Below, piece by piece: positions 24,583 to 32,762 of a DNA stretch of 64,000 nt (positions within the stretch are counted from its first letter, which is position 1; each line of letters starts with the position of its first letter). Location: the NCBI RefSeq assembly GCF_029714945.1, contig NZ_CP121634.1:9135001-9199000 (forward strand), read 5' to 3'. The DNA comes from Bradyrhizobium sp. CIAT3101 (GTDB lineage: Bacteria; Pseudomonadota; Alphaproteobacteria; Rhizobiales; Xanthobacteraceae). The translations under genes and the position numbers were made by a program. The notes under the pieces were generated by a model, which did no database searches, was not told where the DNA came from, and was given only the letters and a program-made list of their open reading frames with translations.

Positions 24583-26297
24583 TCGACGACACCGGTACCG
24601 CGTCGGAGGATATGGACGCCCGGAAATGGAAAATCGCCGTCATCGACGACGATCCGGCCGTGCATGATGGCACCCGCTTCGCGCTGTCCGACTACTCCCT
24701 CAACGGCCAGGGCCTGGAGATCCTCTCCGCGCATTCCGCGGCGGAAGGTCGCAAGCTGATGGCGGCGCACAACGACATCGCCGCGGTGCTGCTCGACGTC
24801 ATCATGGAGACCGACGTCGCCGGCCTCGAGCTGGTCGAATACATCCGCAACGTGCTCAAGAACGAGACCGTGCGTATCATCCTGCGCACGGGCCAGCCGG
24901 GCCAGGCGCCGGAGCGGCGCGTGATCGTGCAGTACGACATCAACGACTACAAGGCCAAGACCGAGCTCACCGCCGACAAGCTGTTCACCTCGCTGACCGC
25001 GGCGCTGCGCTCCTACCAGCAGCTCGAGCGCATGGTGCAGACCCGGCGCGGGCTCGAGATCATCATCGATGCCGCCTCCACGCTGTACGACTTCAAGTCG
25101 ATGCAGCGGCTCGCCGAGGGCGTGCTGACCCAGCTCGCCTCGCTGCTCAATGTCGACTGCGCCGGTATACTGGTCCTGCGCGACAATGGCGGCGTCGATC
25201 CCGAGCTCTCGGTGCTCGCGGGCAGCGGCTGCTACAGCCGCTTCATCGGCACGACCTCGTCGAAGGCGCTCGACCCCGATCTGCGCGAGATGGTCGAGGC
25301 CGCCTTCCAGCGCCGCAAGAACGAATTCGCCGACCATCGCAGCGTGATCTACCTGCGCACCGGAAGTGGCCGCGAGGTCGTGGTGCTGCTGCAGTCCGAG
25401 CGCGATCTGTCCGAGACCGACCGCTCGCTGGTCGAGATCTTCTCCTCCAGGCTCTCGATCGCGTTCGACAACGTCATCCTCTACCAGCAGCTCCAGGACG
25501 CCAACACCCAGCTGGAAGACCGCGTCGCCCAGCGCACCCGCGCGCTGATGCAGGCCAACCGGCGGCTCTCGGCGCAATGGCTGCGGCTGCAGCGCGCCAA
25601 CGGCTTCAAGAACGAGATTCTGGGTACCGTCGCGCACGATCTGAAGAACCCGCTCGGCGTCATCCTCGGCCGTACCGAGATGCTGAAGGAGCTGATCTCG
25701 ACCGGCGCCTCGTCGAACGGCGTGGTCGCCCAGGTCGATCACATCCGCGACGCCACCAAGCGCCTGACCACGATGGTCGACCACCTGATCTCGGACGCCA
25801 TGGCGGATGCCTTCGACATCACCATCCGTCGCGAGCCGGTCGACGTCGCGGCGCTGGTGAAGGAGGTCGCCGAGGCCAACCAGCCGCTCGCCGTCAACAA
25901 GCAGCAGGCCATCCACGTCACCGCGCCGGCCAATATCGTCACCATGTGCGACACCGACCGCATCCGCGAGGCGATCGACAACCTCATCAGCAACGCCATC
26001 AAATACTCGCCAATCGCCGGCAAGATCACCGTGGCGGTCACCCATGAGGGCAACGACACCATCATCCGCGTCAGCGACGAGGGCGCCGGCCTGTCGCCGG
26101 AGGATCTCGGCCGCCTGTTCGGCCGGTTCCAGCGGCTATCCGCAAAACCGACGGCAGGTGAGAGCTCGACGGGGCTTGGGTTGTCCATCGTCAAGCGTAT
26201 TATCGACATGCATGGCGGCGACGTAACCGCCGACAGCGACGGCCCGGGCAAGGGCTCCACTTTCACCATCACCCTGCCCGCGACCGAACTATCGTAA
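24552..26297 (+). CDS. Hybrid response regulator-histidine kinase, REC-DUF3369-HisKA-HATPase
   Basis: The 581 aa cytoplasmic protein begins with a receiver domain (acidic pair D32-D33, phospho-acceptor D82 in LLDVIMETD, K136). A DUF3369 region follows (about 165-310, RRGLEIIIDAASTLYDF), then a coiled coil, H362 in LGTVAHDLKNPLG, and a C-terminal ATPase domain (IDNLISNAIKYSP, GLSPEDLGRLFGRF, STGLGLSIVKRI). Its start lies within the end of the preceding kinase gene, indicating coupled translation. It could take phosphate from the membrane kinase on D82 and relay it through H362 to the OmpR-type protein encoded next. That order is inference. Confidence 0.87.
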   Translation: MAEQDDVLHLIDDTGTASEDMDARKWKIAVIDDDPAVHDGTRFALSDYSLNGQGLEILSAHSAAEGRKLMAAHNDIAAVLLDVIMETDVAGLELVEYIRNVLKNETVRIILRTGQPGQAPERRVIVQYDINDYKAKTELTADKLFTSLTAALRSYQQLERMVQTRRGLEIIIDAASTLYDFKSMQRLAEGVLTQLASLLNVDCAGILVLRDNGGVDPELSVLAGSGCYSRFIGTTSSKALDPDLREMVEAAFQRRKNEFADHRSVIYLRTGSGREVVVLLQSERDLSETDRSLVEIFSSRLSIAFDNVILYQQLQDANTQLEDRVAQRTRALMQANRRLSAQWLRLQRANGFKNEILGTVAHDLKNPLGVILGRTEMLKELISTGASSNGVVAQVDHIRDATKRLTTMVDHLISDAMADAFDITIRREPVDVAALVKEVAEANQPLAVNKQQAIHVTAPANIVTMCDTDRIREAIDNLISNAIKYSPIAGKITVAVTHEGNDTIIRVSDEGAGLSPEDLGRLFGRFQRLSAKPTAGESSTGLGLSIVKRIIDMHGGDVTADSDGPGKGSTFTITLPATELS

Positions 26298-26322
26298 CCT
26301 TGAGTGCCGAGATCTCTGTGAC

Positions 26323-27060
26323 ATGACACAAAGCCAGCACATCATGATCGTCGACGACGAGGCCCCGGCCCGGGAGATGGTCGGCGATTACCTCAAGATG
26401 CACGGCTTCACCGTGACGCTGTGCGACGGCGGCAAGTCCTTGCGCACCGCGATCGACGGCAGCATGCCCGACCTCGTCGTGCTCGACCTCAACATGCCCG
26501 AGGAAGACGGCCTCTCGATCATCCGCGACCTCAAGAGCCGCATCAACGTGCCCGTCATCATGCTCACGGCAACCGCGAGCCCGATCGACCGCGTGGTCGG
26601 CCTCGAGCTCGGCGCCGACGATTACGTCGCAAAACCCTGCGAGCTGCGCGAGCTGATGGCGCGCATCCGCTCGGTGCTACGGCGGAGCACGCCGGTGAAA
26701 GCCGCGGCGGCTGACGCTACGCCCGCGAAATCGGACAAGGATCAGCTTGTTCGGTTCGGGACGAAGTGGCTCGACCTTGAAGCCCAGGCGCTGCGCGACG
26801 ACGAAGGCAACGAGCATCCTTTGACCGCGTCGGAATTCGGACTGCTGAAAGTGTTTGCGGCCAATCCGAAGCGCGTGCTGTCGCGCGAGCGGCTGCTCGA
26901 ACTGGCCAATGCGCGCGACGCCGAAGCCTTCGACCGCGCGGTCGATCTCCGCATCATGCGCATCCGCCGCAAGATCGAGCCCGACCCGACCAAGCCCGCC
27001 GTGATTCGCACCATCCGCGGTGGCGGTTATCTGTTCTCGCCCGCAGGCGAGAAGGCGTAA
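26323..27060 (+). CDS. OmpR family response regulator
   Basis: A 245 aa protein with a receiver domain (D11-D12, phospho-acceptor D55 in LVVLDLNMPEEDG, T in MLTATAS, K in YVAKPCELREL). A linker of about 20 residues rich in Ala, Thr and Lys leads to a winged-helix DNA-binding domain ending RTIRGGGYLFSPAGEKA. It is the output of the DctP-kinase-hybrid operon, 25 bp after the hybrid kinase gene. Targets are not evident in the window. Confidence 0.9.
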   Translation: MTQSQHIMIVDDEAPAREMVGDYLKMHGFTVTLCDGGKSLRTAIDGSMPDLVVLDLNMPEEDGLSIIRDLKSRINVPVIMLTATASPIDRVVGLELGADDYVAKPCELRELMARIRSVLRRSTPVKAAAADATPAKSDKDQLVRFGTKWLDLEAQALRDDEGNEHPLTASEFGLLKVFAANPKRVLSRERLLELANARDAEAFDRAVDLRIMRIRRKIEPDPTKPAVIRTIRGGGYLFSPAGEKA

Positions 27061-27389
27061 GGGCGGCGCCCCCTGCGGGACCGCCGTCCCGGCGATCCGC
27101 ACGCCCCCGGGGACGACGCCATTGTGCGTGGTGCGCCGCGAACGCAAGACCCCCCAAATACGTTCCCACCCGTTCGGCCTAGTCCGAATCCACACTCCCG
27201 TATTTTCCGTACATTGAAATTCCACGCTTTTTTGGTCCGAATGTTTCGTCGCGCCTGGTCCGACGAAACAATTTGGCAGCGCACGAAACCATTTTCCCCT
27301 TTTCGTGCAGACGTCCCGAAACGTTGGCTCATTAACACTTTGATCCAAGGAAACGCCGCTCGGTTGCGGCGCACCGGGGAGCTAAGTCA
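27061..27389. promoter_or_regulatory. Regulatory region upstream of the ECF sigma gene with two dyads and repeated CGAAAC
   Basis: The region holds a perfect 10 bp inverted repeat TGTTTCGTCG/CGACGAAACA (27242-27270, 9 nt spacer) and a second 8 bp one GCACGAAA/TTTCGTGC (27281-27308, 12 nt spacer). The hexamer CGAAAC occurs at 27264, 27284 and 27317, and as GTTTCG at 27243. A close match to one arm (CCGACGAAACAA) reappears after the gene at 28068. This suggests binding sites for a regulator or autoregulation. Confidence 0.5.
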
Positions 27390-28001
27390 ATGCCGAACGT
27401 CATCGCCATCAACGCCCAAGCCAGCCAGAGCATCATTGCCGCTCAGGCGACCTCGGACGATATGCTCCTTGAGAGCATTGCCGACGGCAACCGGACCTCC
27501 ATGCACATCCTCTATTGCCGTCATAACGTGCGGGTTTACCGCTTCATCCTGCGCATCGTGCGGGACGCGACCACGGCGGAAGACCTGGTCAGCCAGGTGT
27601 TCCTGGACGTGTGGCGGACCGCCGGACAGTTCCAGGGCCGCTCGCAGGTCTCGACCTGGCTGCTCTCGATCGCCCGCTTCAAGGCGCTCACCGCGATGCG
27701 CCAGCGCCGGTTCGAGGATATCGATCAGGAGGACGTGCGGCAGATCCCGGACGGTAATGACACGCCCGAGACCTCGCTCGACCGCAGCGACACCAGCGCC
27801 ATCCTTCGCGCCTGCGTGCAGAAACTGTCACCCGCGCATCGCGAGATCATCACCCTCGTCTACTACCATGAGAAGTCGGTGGAGGAGGTCGGGCAGATCA
27901 TCGGCATCCCCCAGAGCACGGTGAAGACCCGGATGTTCTACGCCCGCAAGCAGCTCGCCGATCTGCTTAAGAATTGCGGCGTCGACCGGTTCGCCGCCTA
28001 A
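27390..28001 (+). CDS. ECF-type RNA polymerase sigma factor
   Basis: A 203 aa sigma-70 family protein with region 2 (about 25-95: YCRHNVRVYRFILRIVRDATTAEDLVSQVFLDVWR) and region 4 (about 135-195: LSPAHREIITLVYYHEKSVEEVGQIIGIPQSTVKTRMFYARKQL). Regions 1 and 3 are missing, the mark of ECF sigma factors. No anti-sigma or receptor gene is adjacent, so activity may be set at transcription or by an unlinked anti-sigma protein. The 330 bp leader with dyads and the strong downstream terminator show it is its own transcription unit. Confidence 0.92.
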   Translation: MPNVIAINAQASQSIIAAQATSDDMLLESIADGNRTSMHILYCRHNVRVYRFILRIVRDATTAEDLVSQVFLDVWRTAGQFQGRSQVSTWLLSIARFKALTAMRQRRFEDIDQEDVRQIPDGNDTPETSLDRSDTSAILRACVQKLSPAHREIITLVYYHEKSVEEVGQIIGIPQSTVKTRMFYARKQLADLLKNCGVDRFAA

Positions 28002-28017
28002 GGCAAAGGATTTCAAT

Positions 28018-28047
28018 GGGATAGGACCGGATTATCGGCCCTGTCCC
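28018..28047 (+). other. Hairpin just after the sigma factor stop codon
   Basis: GGGATAGG and CCTGTCCC pair with one G-T pair. An A/C mismatch separates them from an inner CCG/CGG stem around a gattat loop. No T-tract follows, so it is more likely an RNA-stabilising element or part of a small RNA than a terminator. Confidence 0.35.
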
Positions 28048-28163
28048 GGGACACGAAAGCGTTACCGCCGACGAAACAAATGAAACAAACCACAACATCC
28101 GGCGGAAAAACTTCGTCCCTATAAAGATCACATACGGTTTCGTTAAACCTCCCAAGACCTCCA

Positions 28164-28203
28164 ACGACCCGGACGGGATGCCCCCCTCCGGGTCGTTTTT
28201 ATT
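28164..28203 (+). terminator. Rho-independent terminator
   Basis: A perfect 10 bp stem ACGACCCGGA/TCCGGGTCGT (28164-28173 and 28187-28196) with a 13 nt loop is followed at once by TTTTTATTT. It ends the transcript of the sigma factor gene, or of a small RNA lying between 28002 and 28163; I see no other gene in that 160 bp. Confidence 0.85.
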
Positions 28204-28308
28204 TGGGGCGGGGCAATCGGCAGCGCCCCCGTCACGAGCGCGTGACGCCGCGTAACGATCCCCGTCTCCATCCCGAACTGCCCTCGTGACCTCAATCACG
28301 AGTGCCCC

Positions 28309-29007
28309 ATGCTCGAACTCCTCTTCGCTGTCCTCGCCGGCATCCTCACCATTGCGGCGCCCTGCACGCTGCCGATGTTGCCGATCCTGCTCGGCGCCTC
28401 GATCGGGCGCACGTCGCAACTGCGGCCCGCGATGATCGCGCTCGGCTTCGTCGTTTCCTTCTCTGCGGTGGCGCTGCTGCTCGGCGCGCTGACGCGGTTG
28501 TTCGATTTCGATCCGAATGTGCTGCGCGAGGCGGCGTCGATTCTGCTGCTCGGCTTCGGCCTGTTGATGCTGTGGCCGGCGCCCTTCGAATGGCTGTCGA
28601 TCCGGCTCAATGGCTGGCTCAATCTCGGCAGTGCGGCCGGCATGCAGCGCGAAAGCGCGCTCGGCGGTCTCGTGCTCGGGACCACGCTGGGCCTGGTCTG
28701 GACACCCTGCGCCGGCCCCGTGCTCGGCTCGATCCTGACGCTGGTCGCGACCTCCAGGAATCTGGCCTGGGCGGGCACGCTGCTGGTCGCCTACGCGATT
28801 GGTGCTGCGATCCCGATGCTCGCGATCGCCTATGGCGGACAGGCCGCGACCACGCGTGTGCGCAGCCTCGCGCGCATCTCGCCGCGTCTGCAGCAGGGCT
28901 TTGGCGTCGTCGTGATCGCCTTCGCGCTCGCCGCCTACTTCCAATACGACACGCTGATCGTGGCGTGGCTCACCGGCTTCTATCCCACCGGCCAGATCGG
29001 CCTGTGA
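28309..29007 (+). CDS. CcdA/DsbD-type thiol-disulfide transmembrane protein
   Basis: The 232 aa protein has six hydrophobic segments and one Cys in each of two matching helices: C19 in IAAPCTLPML and C134 in VWTPCAGPVLG. Proteins of this family carry electrons from cytoplasmic thioredoxin across the membrane to periplasmic thioredoxin-like proteins. The next gene, 30 bp on, encodes an exported thioredoxin-like protein, so the two resemble a split DipZ. A role in keeping Sox or cytochrome cysteines reduced is possible but not shown. Confidence 0.87.
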   Translation: MLELLFAVLAGILTIAAPCTLPMLPILLGASIGRTSQLRPAMIALGFVVSFSAVALLLGALTRLFDFDPNVLREAASILLLGFGLLMLWPAPFEWLSIRLNGWLNLGSAAGMQRESALGGLVLGTTLGLVWTPCAGPVLGSILTLVATSRNLAWAGTLLVAYAIGAAIPMLAIAYGGQAATTRVRSLARISPRLQQGFGVVVIAFALAAYFQYDTLIVAWLTGFYPTGQIGL

Positions 29008-29037
29008 TCGTTTCACCTCTCAACGGAGAACACATCC

Positions 29038-29604
29038 ATGACCTTCAAACTGCTCGCCGTCTCCGCCGCGCTGATCGGCTTCGCCGTCACCGGCGCCGTC
29101 ATCCCCGGCATCTGCGACGAAGCCACGCCCGCAGCGCCGGTGAAGGTCGCGGCCGCGCGCCAGGCGGTGACCGCGCCCGACTTCGCCGGCATCAGCAACT
29201 GGTTCAACTCGAAGCCGCTCAACATCGCCGACCTCCGCGGCAAGGTCGTGCTGGTCGACTTCTGGACCTATGGCTGCGTCAACTGCGTCAACACGCTGCC
29301 GCACGTCACCGACCTCTATGCAAAATACAAGGACAAGGGCCTCGTCGTGGTCGGCGTGCACACGCCGGAATTCCCGTTCGAGCGTTCGGCTTCGAACGTG
29401 CAGGCCGCACTGAAGCGTCATGGCATCACCTATCCGGTGGCGCAGGATAATGATTCCAAGACCTGGAACGCCTACAGCAACCAGTATTGGCCGGCGCAAT
29501 ACATCATCGACCAGAACGGCAAGATCGTGTTCCAGCACGAAGGCGAAGGCCGCTATGACGAGATCGACCGCACCGTGGCCAGGCTGCTGAACGCCGAGAG
29601 TTGA
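29038..29604 (+). CDS. Exported thioredoxin-like protein (DipZ/TlpA type)
   Basis: A 188 aa protein with a signal peptide or anchor at residues 1-25 and a TlpA-like thioredoxin fold. The active site is WTYGCVNC (C80, C83) in place of the usual WCxxC; WTYxCxNC is typical of the thioredoxin domain of DipZ-like proteins. Downstream markers are VVVGVHTPEFPFE and the cis-Pro region with YWPAQYIID. It probably receives electrons from the CcdA-like protein encoded just upstream, in the same operon. Confidence 0.87.
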   Translation: MTFKLLAVSAALIGFAVTGAVIPGICDEATPAAPVKVAAARQAVTAPDFAGISNWFNSKPLNIADLRGKVVLVDFWTYGCVNCVNTLPHVTDLYAKYKDKGLVVVGVHTPEFPFERSASNVQAALKRHGITYPVAQDNDSKTWNAYSNQYWPAQYIIDQNGKIVFQHEGEGRYDEIDRTVARLLNAES

Positions 29605-29630
29605 TGCCGCAGGCGGCGGTGTGCTGCTTG

Positions 29631-29654
29631 ACTCCACGGACCCGTCCGTGGAGT
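29631..29654 (+). terminator. Hairpin terminator candidate after the thioredoxin-like gene
   Basis: A perfect 10 bp stem, ACTCCACGGA/TCCGTGGAGT, with a 4 nt loop starts 27 bp after the stop codon. Only TT follows, so it is a weak intrinsic terminator or a processing hairpin. Confidence 0.5.
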
Positions 29655-29684
29655 TTCGCGCGCCAACGCAAATCAGCCGCCGCA

Positions 29685-30680
29685 ATGAACGACGCGACCA
29701 CCAGCAACGACATCCGCCTTCGCGAAGGCTCCTCGATCGCGCAGCGGCTGGTCGTGGCCGGGTCTGCGGCGGCTGTTGCGCTGTGTTTCACGCCGGGACT
29801 GTTCACGCACGACGTCCTCGAAATCATCATTTCCGTGGTCGCGCTGCTGGCGGGCGCCGCGTTCGTCGGCGTCGTCATGCTGGCGCCGGCGGTGGTGTGG
29901 ATCATCACGCCGGCTGAAATCCTGATCGGGAAGCAGCGTCCATTCGGGAAGCTCCAGACACGGATCGTCGCGAAAGACGACATCACGGGACTTCAGGTTC
30001 CCGGCAGCAAAACTGCGAAAGCCCGCTTCCAGCTCGCCTTCACGCTTGCTTCGGGCGAGCGCCTGACCTCCCCGCCCCTCTCCGACGTCACGCATGTGCG
30101 TGACACCGTGGCGCGGATCGCGGCGCAATTCGACGTTCCCGACGTCGAGGCCCCCGTTAATCCACTCGACGCCAGCAATCCCGAGATGCGTCTTGGCGAC
30201 CCCGTCGAGCCGTTTTCCCAAAGAGACATCCGGATCGCGGCCTTGATCGCCGTCGCCCTGAGCGTCGCACCCTATGCCTACAGGCTCTGGCGTGGCCTGC
30301 AGCCCCAATGGATCGACTACACGCTGCTGCCGCTTGGCGTCCTCGCCGCGTTCGGCGTCTACCGATTCGCCAATCTCGTCACCGGCGCCTTCTGGGTGAT
30401 CCGCGAAGGCGACATCCGCGTCGAACGGCTCTGGGGCAACGGCCAGCCGCGCGAGGACACGATCGAAGGGCCCAACGTCAAGGCGATCACGGTCGACCGT
30501 CGCGGCCGGTCCGAGGATGAGCATTGCATCCTGACGATCCGGCTGCGCTCGGGGCGACGGTTTCGCAGCCCCCGCATCGGCTCGCGCAACGAGGCCCGTG
30601 CCGTGGGCGCGGAGATCGTCCGGCGGCTCGGGATCGAGGCGGCGGCCAATCAAATCCAGGACGCCTCAACCCGTGGGTGA
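29685..30680 (+). CDS. Hypothetical membrane protein, PH-domain-like layout
   Basis: I do not recognise the family. The 331 aa protein has two hydrophobic helix pairs (about 25-75 and 185-235). Each is followed by a soluble segment that starts with WIITPAEILIGK or FWVIREGDIRVERLW and contains charged beta-strand-like stretches. This repeated arrangement (helix pair, then a WxxxxxEI strand domain) resembles bacterial PH-domain (YdbT/YokE-like) membrane proteins. It reads as an internal duplication. The ATG at 29685 is chosen because the upstream frame runs through the terminator hairpin. No clear ribosome binding site is seen. Confidence 0.6.
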   Translation: MNDATTSNDIRLREGSSIAQRLVVAGSAAAVALCFTPGLFTHDVLEIIISVVALLAGAAFVGVVMLAPAVVWIITPAEILIGKQRPFGKLQTRIVAKDDITGLQVPGSKTAKARFQLAFTLASGERLTSPPLSDVTHVRDTVARIAAQFDVPDVEAPVNPLDASNPEMRLGDPVEPFSQRDIRIAALIAVALSVAPYAYRLWRGLQPQWIDYTLLPLGVLAAFGVYRFANLVTGAFWVIREGDIRVERLWGNGQPREDTIEGPNVKAITVDRRGRSEDEHCILTIRLRSGRRFRSPRIGSRNEARAVGAEIVRRLGIEAAANQIQDASTRG

Positions 30681-30857
30681 GACAGCAGACGCGGCTTTTC
30701 GCGCCAATCCACCCTGTTCCTGGGTGTTGATTCCCGTCAAAAAACCAAAGCATTCTCGTGACATACCAGTCAGGCGCGCCTTTAACTTGCCACGAAGCTG
30801 CCCCTGAGTTCAGATGGTTCGTAACGATTTGCGCTGTGGCAGCGGGGAGAGCTTGAA

Positions 30858-31451
30858 ATGACGGATGTTCGTCGCCTGACCGGGGCGCTTGTGGCTGCGA
30901 TCGGCCTGATCCTGTCCGCACCGCACGCCTTCGCCCAGCAGCCGGACCGCGGCGACGAGCCCGGACTGATTGCCGACGACAGCTATCAGCTCGATCCGGA
31001 ATGGCAGAAGCAGGTCGTGTACTACCGCACCACCGAGCCGCCCGGCACCATCATCATCTCGACCACCGAGCGCCACCTTTATCTGGTGCAGCCCGGCGGG
31101 CGCGCGATCCGCTACGGCATCGGCGTCGGCCGCGACGGTTTTCAGTGGCAGGGGCTGGTGAACATCACCAACAAGAAGGAATGGCCGGACTGGACGCCGC
31201 CGCCGGAAATGATCCAGCGCCAGCCGTATCTGCCGCGCTTCATGGCCGGCGGCCCCGGCAACCCGCTCGGCGCCCGCGCCATGTATCTCGGCACCACGGT
31301 CTACCGCATCCACGGCACCAACCGTCCCGACACGATCGGCACCAAGGTGTCCTCGGGCTGCTTCCGCCTCGTCAACAATGACGTCGCCGATCTCTACGAT
31401 CGCGTCCCTGTTGGCACCAAGGTGGTCATCCGGCAGAAGCCCGAGCTCTAA
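30858..31451 (+). CDS. L,D-transpeptidase (YkuD family)
   Basis: A 197 aa exported protein with a signal peptide ending in PHAFA and a YkuD catalytic domain. The active-site motif is H152-GTNRPDTIGTKVSSG-C168-F-R170, and the substrate strand is TTERHLYLVQPGG. The enzymes form 3-3 cross-links in peptidoglycan or attach lipoproteins to it. GGGGAGAG lies nine bases before the ATG. It is a single gene with a hairpin after it. Rhizobiales carry many paralogues of this type. Confidence 0.93.
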   Translation: MTDVRRLTGALVAAIGLILSAPHAFAQQPDRGDEPGLIADDSYQLDPEWQKQVVYYRTTEPPGTIIISTTERHLYLVQPGGRAIRYGIGVGRDGFQWQGLVNITNKKEWPDWTPPPEMIQRQPYLPRFMAGGPGNPLGARAMYLGTTVYRIHGTNRPDTIGTKVSSGCFRLVNNDVADLYDRVPVGTKVVIRQKPEL

Positions 31452-31463
31452 GTCCATCGTTCG

Positions 31464-31487
31464 AGCACGATCCCCTTGGATCGTGCT
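31464..31487 (+). terminator. Hairpin terminator candidate after the L,D-transpeptidase gene
   Basis: The stem AGCACGATCC/GGATCGTGCT is perfect over 10 bp with a 4 nt loop, 12 bp after the stop codon. The downstream tail, TCCC, is poor in T, so termination efficiency is uncertain. Confidence 0.5.
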
Positions 31488-31535
31488 TCCCGCCTTCGCC
31501 AGAATTCCATTTCCCGATTTTTTCGAGAGAGCAAC

Positions 31536-32576
31536 ATGATGCGCACATTTCGAGGCGGCCTGCTGATCGGGCTCGCGGTCGCCGTGCTGGTCGGCGCCTT
31601 GGCCGTCGTCTACGAATTCTACGACACCCGCACGCTGAAGCGCACGGTACGCCGCGGCGAAGTGCTGTGCGGCGTCAACAAGGGCCTGCCGGGCTTCTCG
31701 ATCCCCGACGACAAGGGCAACTGGACCGGCTTTGACGTCGACTTCTGCCGCGCGGTCGCCGCGGCGATCTTCGACGACCCGAGCAAGGCGCGCTTCGTGC
31801 CGCTCGACGCCAGCGAGCGCTTCAAGGAACTGCAGAGCCGCAAGGTCGACATCCTCTCGCGCAACTCGACCTGGAGCATGTCGCGTGAGCTCGACTACGA
31901 TCTCTACTTCCCGGCGGTGGCCTATTACGACGGCGAAGGTTTCATGGTGCCGCGCTCGCGCAACAAGGAGACCTCGCTCGATCTCGCCGACAGCAAGGTC
32001 TGCGTGCAGGCCGGCACCACCACGCTGCTCAACCTCGCCGACTACTTCAAAGCCAACAACATGAAGTACGAGCTGGTGAAGTTCGACAAGCTCGAAGACG
32101 TGGTGAAGGCCTACGACACCGGCAAGTGCGACACGCTCACCGCCGACGTCTCGCAGCTCTATGCGCTGCGGCTGAACATGTCGAAGCCCGGCGATCACAT
32201 GATCCTGCCGGACATGATCTCCAAGGAGCCGCTCGCCCCCGTCGTGCGCCAGCGCGACGACGACTGGATGATGATCGTGAAGTGGACGCTCTACGCGATG
32301 ATCAACGCCGAAGAGCTCGGCATCACCTCGGAGAACATCGACGACGCGCTGAAGTCGAAGAAGCCGGAAGTGATGCGGCTGGTCGGCACCGAAGGCAATT
32401 ACGGCGAGCAGCTCGGCCTGACCAAGGACTGGGCCGTGCGCATCATCCGCCGCGTCGGCAATTACGGCGAGATGTACGAGCGCAATATCGGCGAGAAATC
32501 GCAGCTGAAGATCCCGCGCGGCATGAACCAGCTGTGGAACGCCGGTGGCGTGCAGTACGCGCCGCCGATGAGGTAG
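31536..32576 (+). CDS. Polar amino acid-type solute-binding protein (AapJ-like), possibly membrane-anchored
   Basis: The 346 aa protein of the SBP_bac_3 family resembles the general L-amino acid binding protein AapJ: RRGEVLCGVNKGLPGFS, WTGFDVDFCRAVAAAIF, KVCVQAGTTTLLN and the C-terminal GMNQLWNAGGVQYAPPMR. The N-terminal hydrophobic segment (residues 8-28) is followed by YEFYDTRTLKR, with no signal-peptidase site I can see, so it may stay anchored. Two ATGs lie one codon apart at 31536; AGAGAG precedes them. No aapQMP genes follow; a class B repeat does. Confidence 0.85.
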   Translation: MMRTFRGGLLIGLAVAVLVGALAVVYEFYDTRTLKRTVRRGEVLCGVNKGLPGFSIPDDKGNWTGFDVDFCRAVAAAIFDDPSKARFVPLDASERFKELQSRKVDILSRNSTWSMSRELDYDLYFPAVAYYDGEGFMVPRSRNKETSLDLADSKVCVQAGTTTLLNLADYFKANNMKYELVKFDKLEDVVKAYDTGKCDTLTADVSQLYALRLNMSKPGDHMILPDMISKEPLAPVVRQRDDDWMMIVKWTLYAMINAEELGITSENIDDALKSKKPEVMRLVGTEGNYGEQLGLTKDWAVRIIRRVGNYGEMYERNIGEKSQLKIPRGMNQLWNAGGVQYAPPMR

Positions 32577-32587
32577 GACGGTCTGGT

Positions 32588-32729
32588 GTCGTCCCGGCGA
32601 AAGCCGGGACCCATACCGCGTGATCTATCGATAAGCGCAGGTGACAGTACCGCGGGGAGGCTGCTTAACTCCGAGCCTTCGCCAAACTACTCCCTGGGGT
32701 TATGGGTCCCGGCGTTCGCCGGGACGACA
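32588..32729. repeat. Class B intergenic repeat, copy 2
   Basis: The ends gtcgtcccggcgaaagccgg and ccggcgttcgccgggacgac are inverted. The core contains the shared tactccctggggttatgggt. It lies between the convergent AapJ-like and acyl-CoA dehydrogenase genes. Confidence 0.88.
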
Positions 32730-32762
32730 CCTGTATTTGGGCGCCGCAGTGCCCCTTCCCCC

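Noticed and set aside
28002..28163. Possible anti-sigma factor gene after the ECF sigma gene
   Set aside because: No frame of useful length or with a membrane segment lies before the terminator; the next gene encodes a CcdA-like protein.
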